From: Bacteroidia bacterium
Lineage (GTDB): Bacteria > Bacteroidota > Bacteroidia > J057
Length of the DNA: 64,000 bases
Reading direction: 5' to 3'
Assembly: GCA_033391075.1 (NCBI GenBank)
Contig: JAWPMV010000001.1
Span: 2,046,001-2,110,000 of the forward strand
The position numbers and the translations under genes are program-made. Each line of letters opens with the position of its first letter. The stretch's first letter is position 1. Below are positions 1-9,254 of the stretch, in pieces. Below the pieces are notes generated by a model, which saw nothing but the letters and a program-made list of their open reading frames with translations, ran no database searches and was not told the DNA's origin.

Positions 1-874
1 GCGAATAATTTTGTGATGCATTGCGAAAATATCTATTCCGGGTTTGCCAAAGAGATTGAATCAGAGCCATTCCTCCTTTACGAGGGCGAATAAGTCTAAG
101 CGCAGATCTCACGTTTCCAGAACCGGCGTGATAGACGTGCAGGACCATCAAGCGAAACCAAAGATCGTCTTCTTTGAAACTCAGTCGGTAGGAACGGAGA
201 ATATCTTTGGTCTCGGGTATGCACACCTTTTTGATAAATCTTGCAGCGGCGCGGGCGGATTTCTCAAAGTCCTCTCTTTCGTCCACTTCTCGATTAACTT
301 TCAAGCCCATTTGTCGACCCACTCCAGGCATCAATTGAAAATGTCCCACGGCTCCCGTAGGCGATTTTCTGAGCTGGCCCGGACTTTCTATCAAAAGAAT
401 GCTTTGGGCAAACCAGGGATCTGTGCCTTCTGCCTGAAAGTGTCGAATACCTGCATCAATACTCGGAAGAACTTCTCTCAACTTATAGAAATCACTTTTG
501 CCATAGGTAACATATAGTCGAGTGTTGGAGGGTAGCTCACAAATTTGCAGGATCGAATCCTTGAAGCTTCTTTTCAAGGGATCTTCAAGGGTATCATAAT
601 AAGCCGTTTGAAAAGTATTCAACACATTGCGGGTATCAGCGATATTCAGCACGCTATACTCGGGAGGTAGATTCATCACTTTGCGCCAAAAACGCACCTG
701 GGCCAAAGTGTCCCATCTCTCTCGATGTAAATCCTTATCAAGAATCACACGTTGTACGCTGCTATCATTGATTCTGACAATCTCAATAATCTCCTCAGAA
801 AAACTATCCTGGGAGAAAGCAGAGGCTAATGATACGACAAGAAGAAGGAGTGATCCGAAAAGGTAACGCAACAT
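1..874 (-). CDS. Lytic transglycosylase, SLT domain (partial, C-terminus beyond left edge)
   Basis: The frame opens at an ATG at 874 and stays open to base 1, giving 291 residues with the C-terminus missing. Residues 1-21 form a signal peptide (hydrophobic LLLLVVSLASAFSQ). Residues 155-265 match the SLT/MltD-type lytic transglycosylase fold. The probable catalytic Glu is E163 in ILLIESPGQ. It is followed by SPTGAVGHFQLMPGVGRQMG (171-190), an Ala-rich helix (SARAAARFIKK), and VYHAGSGNVRSAL (248-260), which corresponds to the family's AYNAGxGNV motif. Such enzymes cleave peptidoglycan in the periplasm with formation of 1,6-anhydro-muramic acid. A LysM tail may follow outside the window. It is separated from galE by about 200 bases and a terminator, so it is probably not part of the glycan operon. 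The family call is firm; the exact subfamily is not. Confidence 0.85.
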   Translation of the reverse strand, partial: MLRYLFGSLLLLVVSLASAFSQDSFSEEIIEIVRINDSSVQRVILDKDLHRERWDTLAQVRFWRKVMNLPPEYSVLNIADTRNVLNTFQTAYYDTLEDPLKRSFKDSILQICELPSNTRLYVTYGKSDFYKLREVLPSIDAGIRHFQAEGTDPWFAQSILLIESPGQLRKSPTGAVGHFQLMPGVGRQMGLKVNREVDEREDFEKSARAAARFIKKVCIPETKDILRSYRLSFKEDDLWFRLMVLHVYHAGSGNVRSALRLIRPRKGGMALIQSLWQTRNRYFRNASQNYS

Positions 875-994
875 CAATCTTTAGAGCTTTAGGTTTGTAT
901 CCGTAATTTACAATAAATTATTATTACGATACATAAAAAATATAAATTTGAAATACCCGAACGTTTGTACTTTAAAACTAGCAAATAAAAAGCA

Positions 995-1030
995 AATCCG
1001 ATGAAGCTATGTAAGTTCCTTCATCGGATT
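995..1030 (-). terminator. Intrinsic terminator downstream of galE
   Basis: A perfect 12-bp inverted repeat (AATCCGATGAAG at 995-1006, CTTCATCGGATT at 1019-1030) has a 12-base loop. Read on the minus strand it is followed by TGCTTTTTATTT, so it suits termination of the minus-strand glycan operon just after galE. The plus-strand side lacks a T-run. Confidence 0.75.
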
Positions 1031-1073
1031 GAAAAATATACAATTAAGTAATTTCCGTTTTTGTATTAGAAAA

Positions 1074-2117
1074 TCAGGATTTTGATGCCAATCTTGATTC
1101 GTTCAGATGAGTCTGCCATTTCCATGCAGTAGCCATCATTTCATCAATCCCATATTTTGGAACCCAACCGAGGCGCTCTTTGGCCAGACTACTATCAGAG
1201 TAAATCTTCTCAACATCTCCCGGTCTGCGGGGACCTACTTCAAAATTCACTTTCACCCCTGTTACATTTTGGAAAGCATGGATCGCTTCGAGAACAGAAA
1301 CCCCTTCTCCTGAACCGAGATTGTAGCGCTCATAAGCTTCTTCATTTTTATCCTTAAGAAGGTAATCCATAGCCTGTAAATGCGCAATAGCGATATCTAC
1401 TACATGAATATAATCGCGTATGCATGAACCATCGCGGGTATCATAATCTCCGCCGAATACTGTGATTTTGGGAAGTATTCCAGAAGCGGATTGAGTAATT
1501 ACAGGAACGAGATTGCTCGGGCGATTGATTGGATCTTCCCCTATCAAACCAGATTCGTGAGCTCCAACTGGATTGAAATATCTAAGCGCAATTCCTTTTA
1601 CCGAATCGGCCGCTTTTATAAAATCCTGGATGATGCGCTCTCCATAAAGTTTGGTGCAGCCATAAGGAGAGGGTGCTTCAGTGGTTGGAGTTTTTTCTGT
1701 CACCGGGATGTCAGAAATATCTCCATAAACTGTACAGGAGGAGGAAAAGATAAAATTAGAAACCTCATACTTTTCACAACAATGAAGCATATTCAGAAGG
1801 GAGTCAAAGTTGTTGCGATAATAGAGTAGGGGTTTTGCAACAGATTCTCCTACTGCCTTTAAAGCTGCAAAGTGGATCACACCTACGATATCTGTGTGCT
1901 TTTCAAATATGTTTTCAACTTCCGTGAGATTGCAAAGGTCTACTGAATAATTCAGCATTCTTTTTCCTGTGATTTCTTCTATTCTGTCCAAAGTTGTCAG
2001 AGAAGAATTCATTTGATTGTCTATCGAAATAACGTCGTATTTACCCTGATTGATGATTTCGATTGCAGTATGAGAGCCTATGTATCCGGTTCCTCCGGTA
2101 ATGAGAATAGCTGGCAT
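1074..2117 (-). CDS. galE: UDP-glucose 4-epimerase
   Basis: The product is a 347-aa extended short-chain dehydrogenase, the normal length for GalE, which interconverts UDP-Glc and UDP-Gal (and often the N-acetyl forms) using bound NAD. The N-terminus has the Rossmann motif GGTGYIGSH (residues 8-16). The active site is SSSCTVYG with the Tyr-x-x-x-Lys pair at Y152/K156. RYFNPVGAH and the C-terminal R-R-P-G-D motif are also typical. It is the last gene of the minus-strand glycan cluster and probably supplies UDP-Gal or UDP-GalNAc. A gap of 79 bases with a promoter-like element separates it from the preceding glycosyltransferase, so it may also be expressed independently. A perfect terminator follows. 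Confidence 0.96.
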   Translation of the reverse strand: MPAILITGGTGYIGSHTAIEIINQGKYDVISIDNQMNSSLTTLDRIEEITGKRMLNYSVDLCNLTEVENIFEKHTDIVGVIHFAALKAVGESVAKPLLYYRNNFDSLLNMLHCCEKYEVSNFIFSSSCTVYGDISDIPVTEKTPTTEAPSPYGCTKLYGERIIQDFIKAADSVKGIALRYFNPVGAHESGLIGEDPINRPSNLVPVITQSASGILPKITVFGGDYDTRDGSCIRDYIHVVDIAIAHLQAMDYLLKDKNEEAYERYNLGSGEGVSVLEAIHAFQNVTGVKVNFEVGPRRPGDVEKIYSDSSLAKERLGWVPKYGIDEMMATAWKWQTHLNESRLASKS

Positions 2118-2149
2118 AGAAAAATGTTGTGTTATATTATTCTGTACGA

Positions 2150-2157
2150 CAAAATTA
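2150..2157 (-). promoter_or_regulatory. Candidate Bacteroidota -7 element for galE
   Basis: The minus strand reads TAATTTTG, an exact match to the Bacteroidota TAnnTTTG consensus, ending 33 bases upstream of the galE ATG. No good TTTG is seen at the -33 position, so the call rests on the -7 box and the unusually long gap within the cluster. Confidence 0.4.
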
Positions 2158-2196
2158 GGGCAATGATCAATGAGTTTATAGCCGAAACAGTGCCAA

Positions 2197-2952
2197 TTAT
2201 AACGGCTTTTTCAGCAATTGAAACACTTTAGTAAAATACTTGCTGTAAATCTTTCCATAGTGGGTATTAATCCCATGCATTTTACAAGATCTCAGCATTT
2301 CTTTATTAATGGTTAGGGTACTTTTGATTCCCTGCGTACTACTTCCACCCGTTCTCATCTTGACCAGGGTTTCAGGAATATAGGTGTAGGGAAGTTTCTC
2401 TTTGTGAAAGAGTCTTAGCATCAGATCAAAATCTGCGCAAATCTCAAAACTGGTATCGAAATTCCCATATTGCTCATATACTTCCTTTCGTAGAAAGAAA
2501 GTAGGATGCGGAGGCATCATGCCTTTCGCCCACCAATTGTCCTTATAATTATTTGCCTGATAATACCTGACTACCTTATCCAGGTCTTCATCATGTACGT
2601 ACACCAGGTCTCCAAAACTCATTTTTATTGAAGGATCTTCAAAAGCCCTTGCGACCCGACTGAGAATATTACTTCTGGGGTAAAGATCATCTGCGTTCAG
2701 AATTCCTACGACTTCCCCTTTTGCGAGGGCAATTCCTTTATTCATGGCATCATAGAGGCCTTCATCGCTCTCAGAAATCAAATGGGCCAGACCAGACTTA
2801 TATTCTTCAAGAATAGATAAGGTCTTGTCAGTGGAAGCACCATCAATGATGATATGCTCAATATCCGGATGATCCTGTTTGGCTACGGAATCCAGACAAT
2901 CTCTCAGGTAATCCTGTGCATTGTAGCAGACGGTAATGATGCTGATCTTCAT
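2197..2952 (-). CDS. Glycosyltransferase family 2
   Basis: This is a 251-aa soluble GT-A enzyme that transfers a sugar from a nucleotide-sugar donor to the growing lipid-linked glycan at the cytoplasmic membrane. The N-terminus [14 protein letters not shown], then [11 protein letters not shown], and the metal-binding [10 protein letters not shown] are classic GT2 signatures. [14 protein letters not shown] and DFDLMLRL in the second half are seen in WcaA/WcaE-like enzymes of colanic-acid-type clusters. Donor and linkage cannot be read from sequence. It starts three bases after the stop of the secreted LamG protein and is followed by galE. Confidence 0.9.
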   Translation of the reverse strand: MKISIITVCYNAQDYLRDCLDSVAKQDHPDIEHIIIDGASTDKTLSILEEYKSGLAHLISESDEGLYDAMNKGIALAKGEVVGILNADDLYPRSNILSRVARAFEDPSIKMSFGDLVYVHDEDLDKVVRYYQANNYKDNWWAKGMMPPHPTFFLRKEVYEQYGNFDTSFEICADFDLMLRLFHKEKLPYTYIPETLVKMRTGGSSTQGIKSTLTINKEMLRSCKMHGINTHYGKIYSKYFTKVFQLLKKPL

Positions 2953-2955
2953 GGG

Positions 2956-5739
2956 CTAATTTCTTACCAAAATAAATTTATCGATCTCTACATTTGGGTC
3001 GGACTGGATCAGACTCAACATATGATCCTGATTATCTAAGTCCTTTATTTTTGTCGAAAGGTTATACCATTTCCAGTCCTTTGAACTTATACCTTTTAGT
3101 TCTCCCATATCCGCTCCATCGACTACCACGCCTATCCGCCCCCCAGAGGCTTTTCTATTTCTTGCTCTTACTCTCAGGCTATAATTGTTGCGTTTATTCC
3201 TGCCTTGAAAATGATATTTACTACAAGCGCCTTTTTCGGTTGCTTTGAGGTAGGTATCAAACTTGCTGAAATCAGTTGAAGATTGTGTCTCCGATTTGAT
3301 TTCCTGGCCCATACTATAATCATAGACTTCTGCTTCAAAGTGAAAATCCTGGCTCCACCAGGCCGGATGTCCTGTTTCATGCCAGCTATCCAATTGATAA
3401 ATGATGGGCCCAGATTGAGTGCTCAAATCAAGTACATAAACACTTCCTTGTCTTCGGGCAGTTAGGCTGAGTTTATTGCCTTCAAGATTGATTTCTACCT
3501 TTGCCTGATCAGGGACATTGCCTTTAATATTTGATTGGGGCTGAATCGTGAGGGCGATTACATATTTCTTCCCTTCCGCAGATTTTCTGGCAGTAGCCAG
3601 AATACGAGGGTCAGCAACTTCCAAGCTAATAATGGGACTATTTTCCCCATCTCTTAGTACTGAGCCTTTTCTTAGGATTCCTTCATAATAACTGCTGACG
3701 GCTTGCGCATAAGAAGGCATCACCGCTTGCCAGGCATAATTTCGAGGGTCGGCAAAAGGTTTTTTGACATTGAAAAAGCCCGTATAGAAAAACTCAGCTC
3801 CAATAGGACCCAGGCATTTCAAGAGGCCTAACCATTGACTAGGACGGACATTCTGCTCGGGATTTTCTGACCATCCGGCGGCAATGAATGGAGAGAATAA
3901 ATTATCCCCAGCTGCAATTTCTACTTTCCGACTATCTTCTATCCAGGACCAGCCTCTCCATGCACCTCTTACCTTATTCCAGTTAGAGGGCCAGCGAACA
4001 TAAAAATCCGGGGTGGAATAATATTGTCCATTTATTTTTGTGCCGATTTTCCTGGCAGTTTTCCATGCAAATCGATCCTGAGGTCCTCCATCAACGCCAT
4101 ACCAGGTGAATTCGGTATTTTTCAAAGCCGGAATCTTGAGAAATTCCTTACTGTAAGCCCTTCTTAATCTGTTCTTTTGAATGGCTTGATACTCATCCCA
4201 ATCTTTGACTTTCGATTTCTCTTTGTCGCGTACTATCCGAGGGTCTTTTTTCAGGGTTTCCTCAGGGTAGGGTAAAAAAGGAACTTCTCCATTTTCATTG
4301 ATCAGGTTTATCGGGCGCCTAAGTTGTGCCAGTAAATTTTTTATGTATAAAGCTTGAAGCTGTCCATCACTCCTTACGTAACTGTCAGGTGTAATAGGAG
4401 AGAGGGAATATTCTTTGCTCCCAGTTTTTCCTGCCCGATTCAATTGAACTTTGGAAGCGTTTTTTACGGCATACTGTGGATTGGTCTGATATATACGAGG
4501 AGAACTTTCATTTATAGAAAGGTCCTTCGGAATTACTTGTGCCCATAAGGTAATCAGGCTAAGTGGAATATCAGGATACTTATTAGCCAGCTTTATAAGC
4601 TCGCGGGTATAGGGACTTAAATTTCCATTTTGATCTTTTCTTGCATTCCTTGAGCCATATAATGTTAGGGAATAGTTCCAATTGACAGAAAGCTCTTCCT
4701 GGATTTTCGCACTGTATAGATAGGCTGAGTTTCTGTCTAAATATTCTGTAAAGGCTCCTCCAAAAAAATCCAATGCCATCCAATTAACCAAAGGCTTGAG
4801 TCTATGTGTCTTTTTATATCGGGGAAGGGGATAATTCTGCAATTGTTTGTAGGCCAAATCCCTTACCCTCGGATGGGAGGGGGCAAATTCTCGTTTATCA
4901 CGTACTTCCCTGCTTTCTACTTTTTCCGGAGTGGCGATATTGATATCCCTTACTGATGTAAGTCGAAAGGAGTAATGTCTATTATTCTTTATTTCCGAGT
5001 AGTGTTGCCTGATCAGGGCTCCCGGTAGGCTTCTCTTGTAAAGGGCAATTTCATCTATGCCCCCTTTATAATAGATATTATAATTGTCAAATTGAGTGAA
5101 GAGTAGGGTATTACTATTACAATTTCCACCACCACACAAGATGCCTTTGGGAGCATCTGTTACCCTCATTCCTTCCAAAAGTTCTCCGTCGACCCAGACT
5201 TCCTTGATCCCATTTTGTACCTGATATTGGAAAACGAAATGGTGCCAATTCCCATCCATATAATAATCCAGGCTCTTTTTCCCTACACCATCCAGCTTTA
5301 GGGCAAGATTATGTGCTTCTACTATGCCACTTTTGTTATTGGTTAGGGTGCTGAAATTTATATTTGGGTAACTCATAGAAATGGATACTTTTCGATTGTT
5401 AAAAAAGAAAAGAATCTGTGATCTGCTGAGATCAGATTGATCAGGTTTTAACCAAAACTCTATGCTGAATTCTTTTTTGACATCAAAGGGTATAGCATAC
5501 ATGCCTTTGCTTTCTTCGCCAAACTGAAAGTAGTTTCCTAATAAGGCTCCCTCTTTTTCTACTTCATGGTCAAGTTTATTGGTCCAGGGCCTGTTCAATT
5601 GTCGATCTTTGAAGACCTCTTTGGTGTCAAAGGTCCAATAATAGGCAGGACTAAAATCCTGGGCTTTTAATCCCCAACTAAAAAGTAAAGGAATTAAAGC
5701 AAGAGAAAGAACGCTATGTTTTTTAATATTCAATTTCAT
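2956..5739 (-). CDS. Large secreted LamG-domain protein, possible carbohydrate-active enzyme
   Basis: The product has 927 aa with an N-terminal signal peptide (VLSLALIPLLFSWGLKAQ). Residues about 30-250 look like a concanavalin/LamG jelly roll (EFSIEFWLKPDQ, NWHHFVFQYQ, GGIDEIALYKRSL). The central part, about 290-700, is rich in Trp, Tyr and acidic residues (FTWYGVDGGPQDRFAWK, IAAGWSENPEQNVRPSQW, GAEFFYTGFFN), which resembles the barrel of a glycoside-active enzyme, but I cannot assign a family. The last about 130 residues look like a carbohydrate-binding beta-sandwich (SGGRIGVVVDGADMG, NVEIDKFIL). It overlaps the asnB stop by 17 bases, so it is translated with the glycan cluster. It could trim, cleave or bind the glycan outside the cell. 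Role inferred. Confidence 0.8.
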   Translation of the reverse strand: MKLNIKKHSVLSLALIPLLFSWGLKAQDFSPAYYWTFDTKEVFKDRQLNRPWTNKLDHEVEKEGALLGNYFQFGEESKGMYAIPFDVKKEFSIEFWLKPDQSDLSRSQILFFFNNRKVSISMSYPNINFSTLTNNKSGIVEAHNLALKLDGVGKKSLDYYMDGNWHHFVFQYQVQNGIKEVWVDGELLEGMRVTDAPKGILCGGGNCNSNTLLFTQFDNYNIYYKGGIDEIALYKRSLPGALIRQHYSEIKNNRHYSFRLTSVRDINIATPEKVESREVRDKREFAPSHPRVRDLAYKQLQNYPLPRYKKTHRLKPLVNWMALDFFGGAFTEYLDRNSAYLYSAKIQEELSVNWNYSLTLYGSRNARKDQNGNLSPYTRELIKLANKYPDIPLSLITLWAQVIPKDLSINESSPRIYQTNPQYAVKNASKVQLNRAGKTGSKEYSLSPITPDSYVRSDGQLQALYIKNLLAQLRRPINLINENGEVPFLPYPEETLKKDPRIVRDKEKSKVKDWDEYQAIQKNRLRRAYSKEFLKIPALKNTEFTWYGVDGGPQDRFAWKTARKIGTKINGQYYSTPDFYVRWPSNWNKVRGAWRGWSWIEDSRKVEIAAGDNLFSPFIAAGWSENPEQNVRPSQWLGLLKCLGPIGAEFFYTGFFNVKKPFADPRNYAWQAVMPSYAQAVSSYYEGILRKGSVLRDGENSPIISLEVADPRILATARKSAEGKKYVIALTIQPQSNIKGNVPDQAKVEINLEGNKLSLTARRQGSVYVLDLSTQSGPIIYQLDSWHETGHPAWWSQDFHFEAEVYDYSMGQEIKSETQSSTDFSKFDTYLKATEKGACSKYHFQGRNKRNNYSLRVRARNRKASGGRIGVVVDGADMGELKGISSKDWKWYNLSTKIKDLDNQDHMLSLIQSDPNVEIDKFILVRN

Positions 5740-7591
5740 TTTTTTCTAACCATACATTCAACATCACGAGCATCCATATTTTCATCCAGTGTTCTCTTTT
5801 GCCTCCTGCAAGGAACCTATTCCATTTATCCAGAAGATACTCTCCTTCTATAAATTTCTTGCTTGCAAGAGACTGGATATGTTTCTCACAGAAATCCTTC
5901 ATCGATTCCCGTATCCAGAGCGCCCAGGGAAATACGAATCCCATTTTAGGACGATGAACTACTTCTCCAGGTAACAGCTTCCCAAGAGATTCGACCAAAA
6001 GCTTTTTAGGATAGTCAGGTTCTTTGAGTCTATCCGGAACTGCCAGGGCATATTCTACCAATTCATGATCAAAGAAAGGAACCCTCACTTCCAGCGAACT
6101 TGCCATACTCATTTGATCTGTATCTCTCAATAACACATTCTGGGTATAGGTCATCATTTCCCCTACAGAAACCTGGCTAAAGAGAGGCATAGATTCTACT
6201 TTTTGTAATCCTGGATCTTTCAGGAGGCTAGCCAGAGTAGATTGAGCTATGTCAGAGTTTTTCAGTATCCCATTGATTTCCTTGTCGTCATGAATTTTTC
6301 GGAAAATCGGGTATAGCTCCGAAAAGTCAGGTTTCTCTATCGCCAGGATTTCTTGTAAACGTGCACTCTTATGGCTATTGTAGAGGCTGCTGATTCCGGC
6401 ACCTATCCCAGAACGTATCATATGAGGAACTGCATACATCCCCATTTTTTTCAACTTCTGGTAACGTTTAAATACCGGATATCCTGCAAAGAGTTCATCT
6501 CCTCCTAATCCTGATAGAGCAACTGTAAAGCCTTCATTTTTGGTGGCTTTGGAAACCACATAGCTATTTAAGCCATCCCCACTCGGATGATCCATTGCGT
6601 CTAATGCCTCCGGTAATTCTGTGAGGAAATCTTCCGGTTTTAATTTGATGGGATGATGTTCTGTCTTGAATTTCTTTGCTATGAGAGTTGCATAATAGGA
6701 CTCATCATACTGCTTTTCATCAAAAACAATCGAAAAGGTATGGATGGCTTGTTCACTACTTTCCGCCAATAGGCCAACAACTGCACTCGAATCAATGCCA
6801 CCAGATAAAAAAGCGCCTAAAGGAACATCAGCAATTTTTCTTCTGGAAACAGCTTCTCTTAACCTTTGATGAAGCTCTTCTTTTACCTCTTCCCGATCGA
6901 TATTTTCTGCAAGCTTTCTGTTTTTTGCCAAATCCCAGTATTGTTCCAACCTGAGTTCCTTATGCTTCCAAATACCAAAACTGGCAGCTGGGAGCATATA
7001 CACATCTTTTAACAGGGTGTTGGGGGAATTGACAGAATAGTATTTTAGGTATTCCGGAAGGGCCTGGTGATTGAGAACTGCTGGTACCATACCAGAAGCC
7101 AATAAACTTCTGATTTCAGAGGCAAATATGAGTTGATTATCCTGAATGCTGTAGTAAATAGGTTTTATCCCCATCCGATCTCTGGCGATAAAAAGTTCCT
7201 GCTCGACCTGATCCCAAATAGCAAAGGCAAACATGCCATTCATTTTTTTCAAACAATCAGGACCCCAGGTAGCATAGGCAGCCAGGATAACATCCGTATC
7301 ACTTTGACTTTGGGTTTCCGATAAATTCAGTTCTGCACGAATCTCCTGATAGTTGTACACTTCACCATTATAGATAATGGTATAGCGTCCACTTTTGTCA
7401 TGCATGGGCTGGGTGGCAGCATCACTCAGGTCTATGATAGATAACCTTCTGTGTCCAAGTGCAATCCCTTTTTCTACAAAATGCCCTCCTGCATCCGGAC
7501 CTCGATGCTGCATACGCGCTGTCATCTGTTCCAAAACAGTGATAGAGGCAGTTTCCAGAAGATCGCAAGTATATCCGGCTATTCCGCACAT
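5723..7591 (-). CDS. asnB: Asparagine synthase-type amidotransferase (glutamine-hydrolysing)
   Basis: This 622-aa protein has the two-domain AsnB layout. The N-terminal class II glutaminase starts with the nucleophile Cys2 (MCGIAGY), followed by RGPDAGG and GHRRLSIIDLS. The C-terminal ATP-pyrophosphatase domain has the PP-loop AFLSGGIDSSAV and LSGLGGDELFAGYP. Free asparagine synthetases and sugar- or polymer-amidating paralogues share this build. Because it is embedded between a glycosyltransferase and a secreted glycan-associated protein, amidation of a uronic acid in the polysaccharide is a reasonable alternative to asparagine synthesis. It starts nine bases after the preceding glycosyltransferase stop. 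The enzyme class is sure, the acceptor is not. Confidence 0.93.
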   Translation of the reverse strand: MCGIAGYTCDLLETASITVLEQMTARMQHRGPDAGGHFVEKGIALGHRRLSIIDLSDAATQPMHDKSGRYTIIYNGEVYNYQEIRAELNLSETQSQSDTDVILAAYATWGPDCLKKMNGMFAFAIWDQVEQELFIARDRMGIKPIYYSIQDNQLIFASEIRSLLASGMVPAVLNHQALPEYLKYYSVNSPNTLLKDVYMLPAASFGIWKHKELRLEQYWDLAKNRKLAENIDREEVKEELHQRLREAVSRRKIADVPLGAFLSGGIDSSAVVGLLAESSEQAIHTFSIVFDEKQYDESYYATLIAKKFKTEHHPIKLKPEDFLTELPEALDAMDHPSGDGLNSYVVSKATKNEGFTVALSGLGGDELFAGYPVFKRYQKLKKMGMYAVPHMIRSGIGAGISSLYNSHKSARLQEILAIEKPDFSELYPIFRKIHDDKEINGILKNSDIAQSTLASLLKDPGLQKVESMPLFSQVSVGEMMTYTQNVLLRDTDQMSMASSLEVRVPFFDHELVEYALAVPDRLKEPDYPKKLLVESLGKLLPGEVVHRPKMGFVFPWALWIRESMKDFCEKHIQSLASKKFIEGEYLLDKWNRFLAGGKREHWMKIWMLVMLNVWLEKNEIEY

Positions 7592-7600
7592 AAAATTAAG

Positions 7601-8668
7601 TTAGGCTATAACACTTAAAAGGGTTTCAGACCAGGTGTCTGGACTAATCTGTTTACTTATTTCAAAACTCTTTTCGGACATTTGATTCAATTCATCATCG
7701 CTATGAAGGATGATTTTTCGGAGTGCATCTTTGATCTCTGCGCTCTTATGTTTTCCGTAGAGATATCCATTCTGTCCATCCTTCAGAAATGCCGTTACTG
7801 CCCCACTTCGAAGTGAACTTATCAAGGGAAGGCCTGCACCAGCAAATTCGTGTAGTACTACCCCCCAGGGATCATCTGTACTAGGAAAAACGAAACAACC
7901 ACTTTCTGCAGCCAGTTCGGGCAATTTTTCTGGTTGAATAAAGTCCAAAAACTTTACGGCTTCCTTTCCTTCCAATCGTTCACGCATAGGACCACTGCCA
8001 GCCAGGGTCAGGCTCCAGTCGTGTTGCATCTCTTCTTTTAGCTGGCTAAAGGCTTCGATGAGTATATCCAGGCCTTTGTGCTCAACAAAGCGACCAACGT
8101 ACAGGAAATTATGCGGGTATGTTTTTTGTTTTTTGTCTCGGTAGGTATGATAAGCTTGCTGGAAAGGTGTAAGGTCTGCAGAATAAAATCCACGAAGGAT
8201 ATTCTCATTTGCAAATCCTAATTTCTGGGCAAATTTATACTGAGGATCTCCCGGAACCCATATATGAGTAAAGAAAGGCTTTAAATAAAAAGGACTGGCC
8301 AATCGGGCCAATTGCTGTCGAGCATTGCCTTTCCACCGATTGTCCATACCGGCTATGACGATTTTTCCGTCCCTTTTGATCCGCTTTGCTAAAGCTTTGT
8401 ATTCTGGATCCATCCAGCCGATGGTGAATACTAATTCGGGCTCAAGGCTTTTATAGAGTTCGAATAAATCTTCTTCACTAAAATCATCTTTGGAATACAG
8501 GTGAACACCTTTATATTCACGAAAAGCAAAAGGTGCTACCGGATTTATGGGCCAGTGTACGATATGGACTTCATAGCCGTGCTTGAGATGTAAATGTTCA
8601 GCACATGCCAGAAAATAGGCAGCCATCTCAGAATAATAGAGCAATATATTTCCCGGTGATCTATCCAT
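7601..8668 (-). CDS. Glycosyltransferase family 4
   Basis: This is a GT-B enzyme of about 355 aa. The C-terminal donor-binding half has FLYVGRFVEHKGLDIL and the E-x7-E-like segment DDPWGVVLHEFAGAGLPLI. I place the start at 8668 (MDRSPGNILLYYSEM), whose ATGGATAG overlaps the stop of the upstream acetyltransferase by eight bases. A longer in-frame ATG at 8734 would add 22 residues lying over that gene. The protein has no membrane segment and should act at the inner face of the membrane on a polyprenyl-linked intermediate. Donor sugar unknown. Confidence 0.9.
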   Translation of the reverse strand: MDRSPGNILLYYSEMAAYFLACAEHLHLKHGYEVHIVHWPINPVAPFAFREYKGVHLYSKDDFSEEDLFELYKSLEPELVFTIGWMDPEYKALAKRIKRDGKIVIAGMDNRWKGNARQQLARLASPFYLKPFFTHIWVPGDPQYKFAQKLGFANENILRGFYSADLTPFQQAYHTYRDKKQKTYPHNFLYVGRFVEHKGLDILIEAFSQLKEEMQHDWSLTLAGSGPMRERLEGKEAVKFLDFIQPEKLPELAAESGCFVFPSTDDPWGVVLHEFAGAGLPLISSLRSGAVTAFLKDGQNGYLYGKHKSAEIKDALRKIILHSDDELNQMSEKSFEISKQISPDTWSETLLSVIA

Positions 8669-9254
8669 GTTTTTCTTCAATGCTTCTTTTACGAACGGCC
8701 TGAGCAGGATTTCCCTGATAAATGGTCCAGGCATTCAAATCTGAGTTTGCAACGGAGCCAACGCTTAGTATGCTGTGAGAATAACATTTTACTCCCGGGC
8801 AAACGGTAGCCTGGGCCCCAATCCATGCACCTTCTTCCAGTTCAATTTCTCCCAGCATCAGATCGAAACTAGCTTTTTTATAATTATGATTACCGGTTAG
8901 TAGCATAGCGCCTTGAGATAGGCAGCTATGCGCGCCAATTTTCACTTCAGCCAGATTGTCGATCCAGACTTTTTCTCCAATCCATGCATAGTCTCCAATT
9001 TCCAGTTTCCAGGGGTATTTGATGTTTACGGCAGGTTTAATAATTACGCCTCTTCCAACTTTTGCCCCAAACAAGCGGAGAAAAAAGACCTTTAGCCCAG
9101 AGATGGGATTCAGGGGATTGATGAAGAAAACGACATTTACCATGTACCAAAGGCTGCGCAGGAAGATATTCTTTCCTGTATCAAACCAGGAGTTATCATA
9201 GGTGTCCAGTCGGGTGCTATGTGATTGTTTTTTATCCAGCATTATCTCATACAT
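8661..9254 (-). CDS. WcaF-type acyltransferase (left-handed beta-helix)
   Basis: This protein of about 197 aa belongs to the colanic-acid WcaF family of acetyl-CoA-dependent O-acetyltransferases. The family signature THRLD-type start is present as STRLDTYDNSWFDTG, followed by a hydrophobic segment and hexapeptide repeats (IGDYAWIGEKVWI, IGAHSCLSQGAML, EGAWIGAQATVCPGV), with the catalytic-type His in GNHNY. Two starts fit: ATG at 9254, overlapping the upstream stop by eight bases (ATGTATGA), or ATG at 9242, four bases after it. A still longer ATG at 9314 is unlikely because it lies deep in the upstream gene. It probably acetylates a residue of the repeat unit. Confidence 0.9.
   Translation of the reverse strand: MYEIMLDKKQSHSTRLDTYDNSWFDTGKNIFLRSLWYMVNVVFFINPLNPISGLKVFFLRLFGAKVGRGVIIKPAVNIKYPWKLEIGDYAWIGEKVWIDNLAEVKIGAHSCLSQGAMLLTGNHNYKKASFDLMLGEIELEEGAWIGAQATVCPGVKCYSHSILSVGSVANSDLNAWTIYQGNPAQAVRKRSIEEKHG

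Noticed and set aside
953-960. Plus-strand TAAATTTG promoter element
   Set aside because: It matches TAnnTTTG, but no plus-strand gene follows; the next genes on both sides are on the minus strand.
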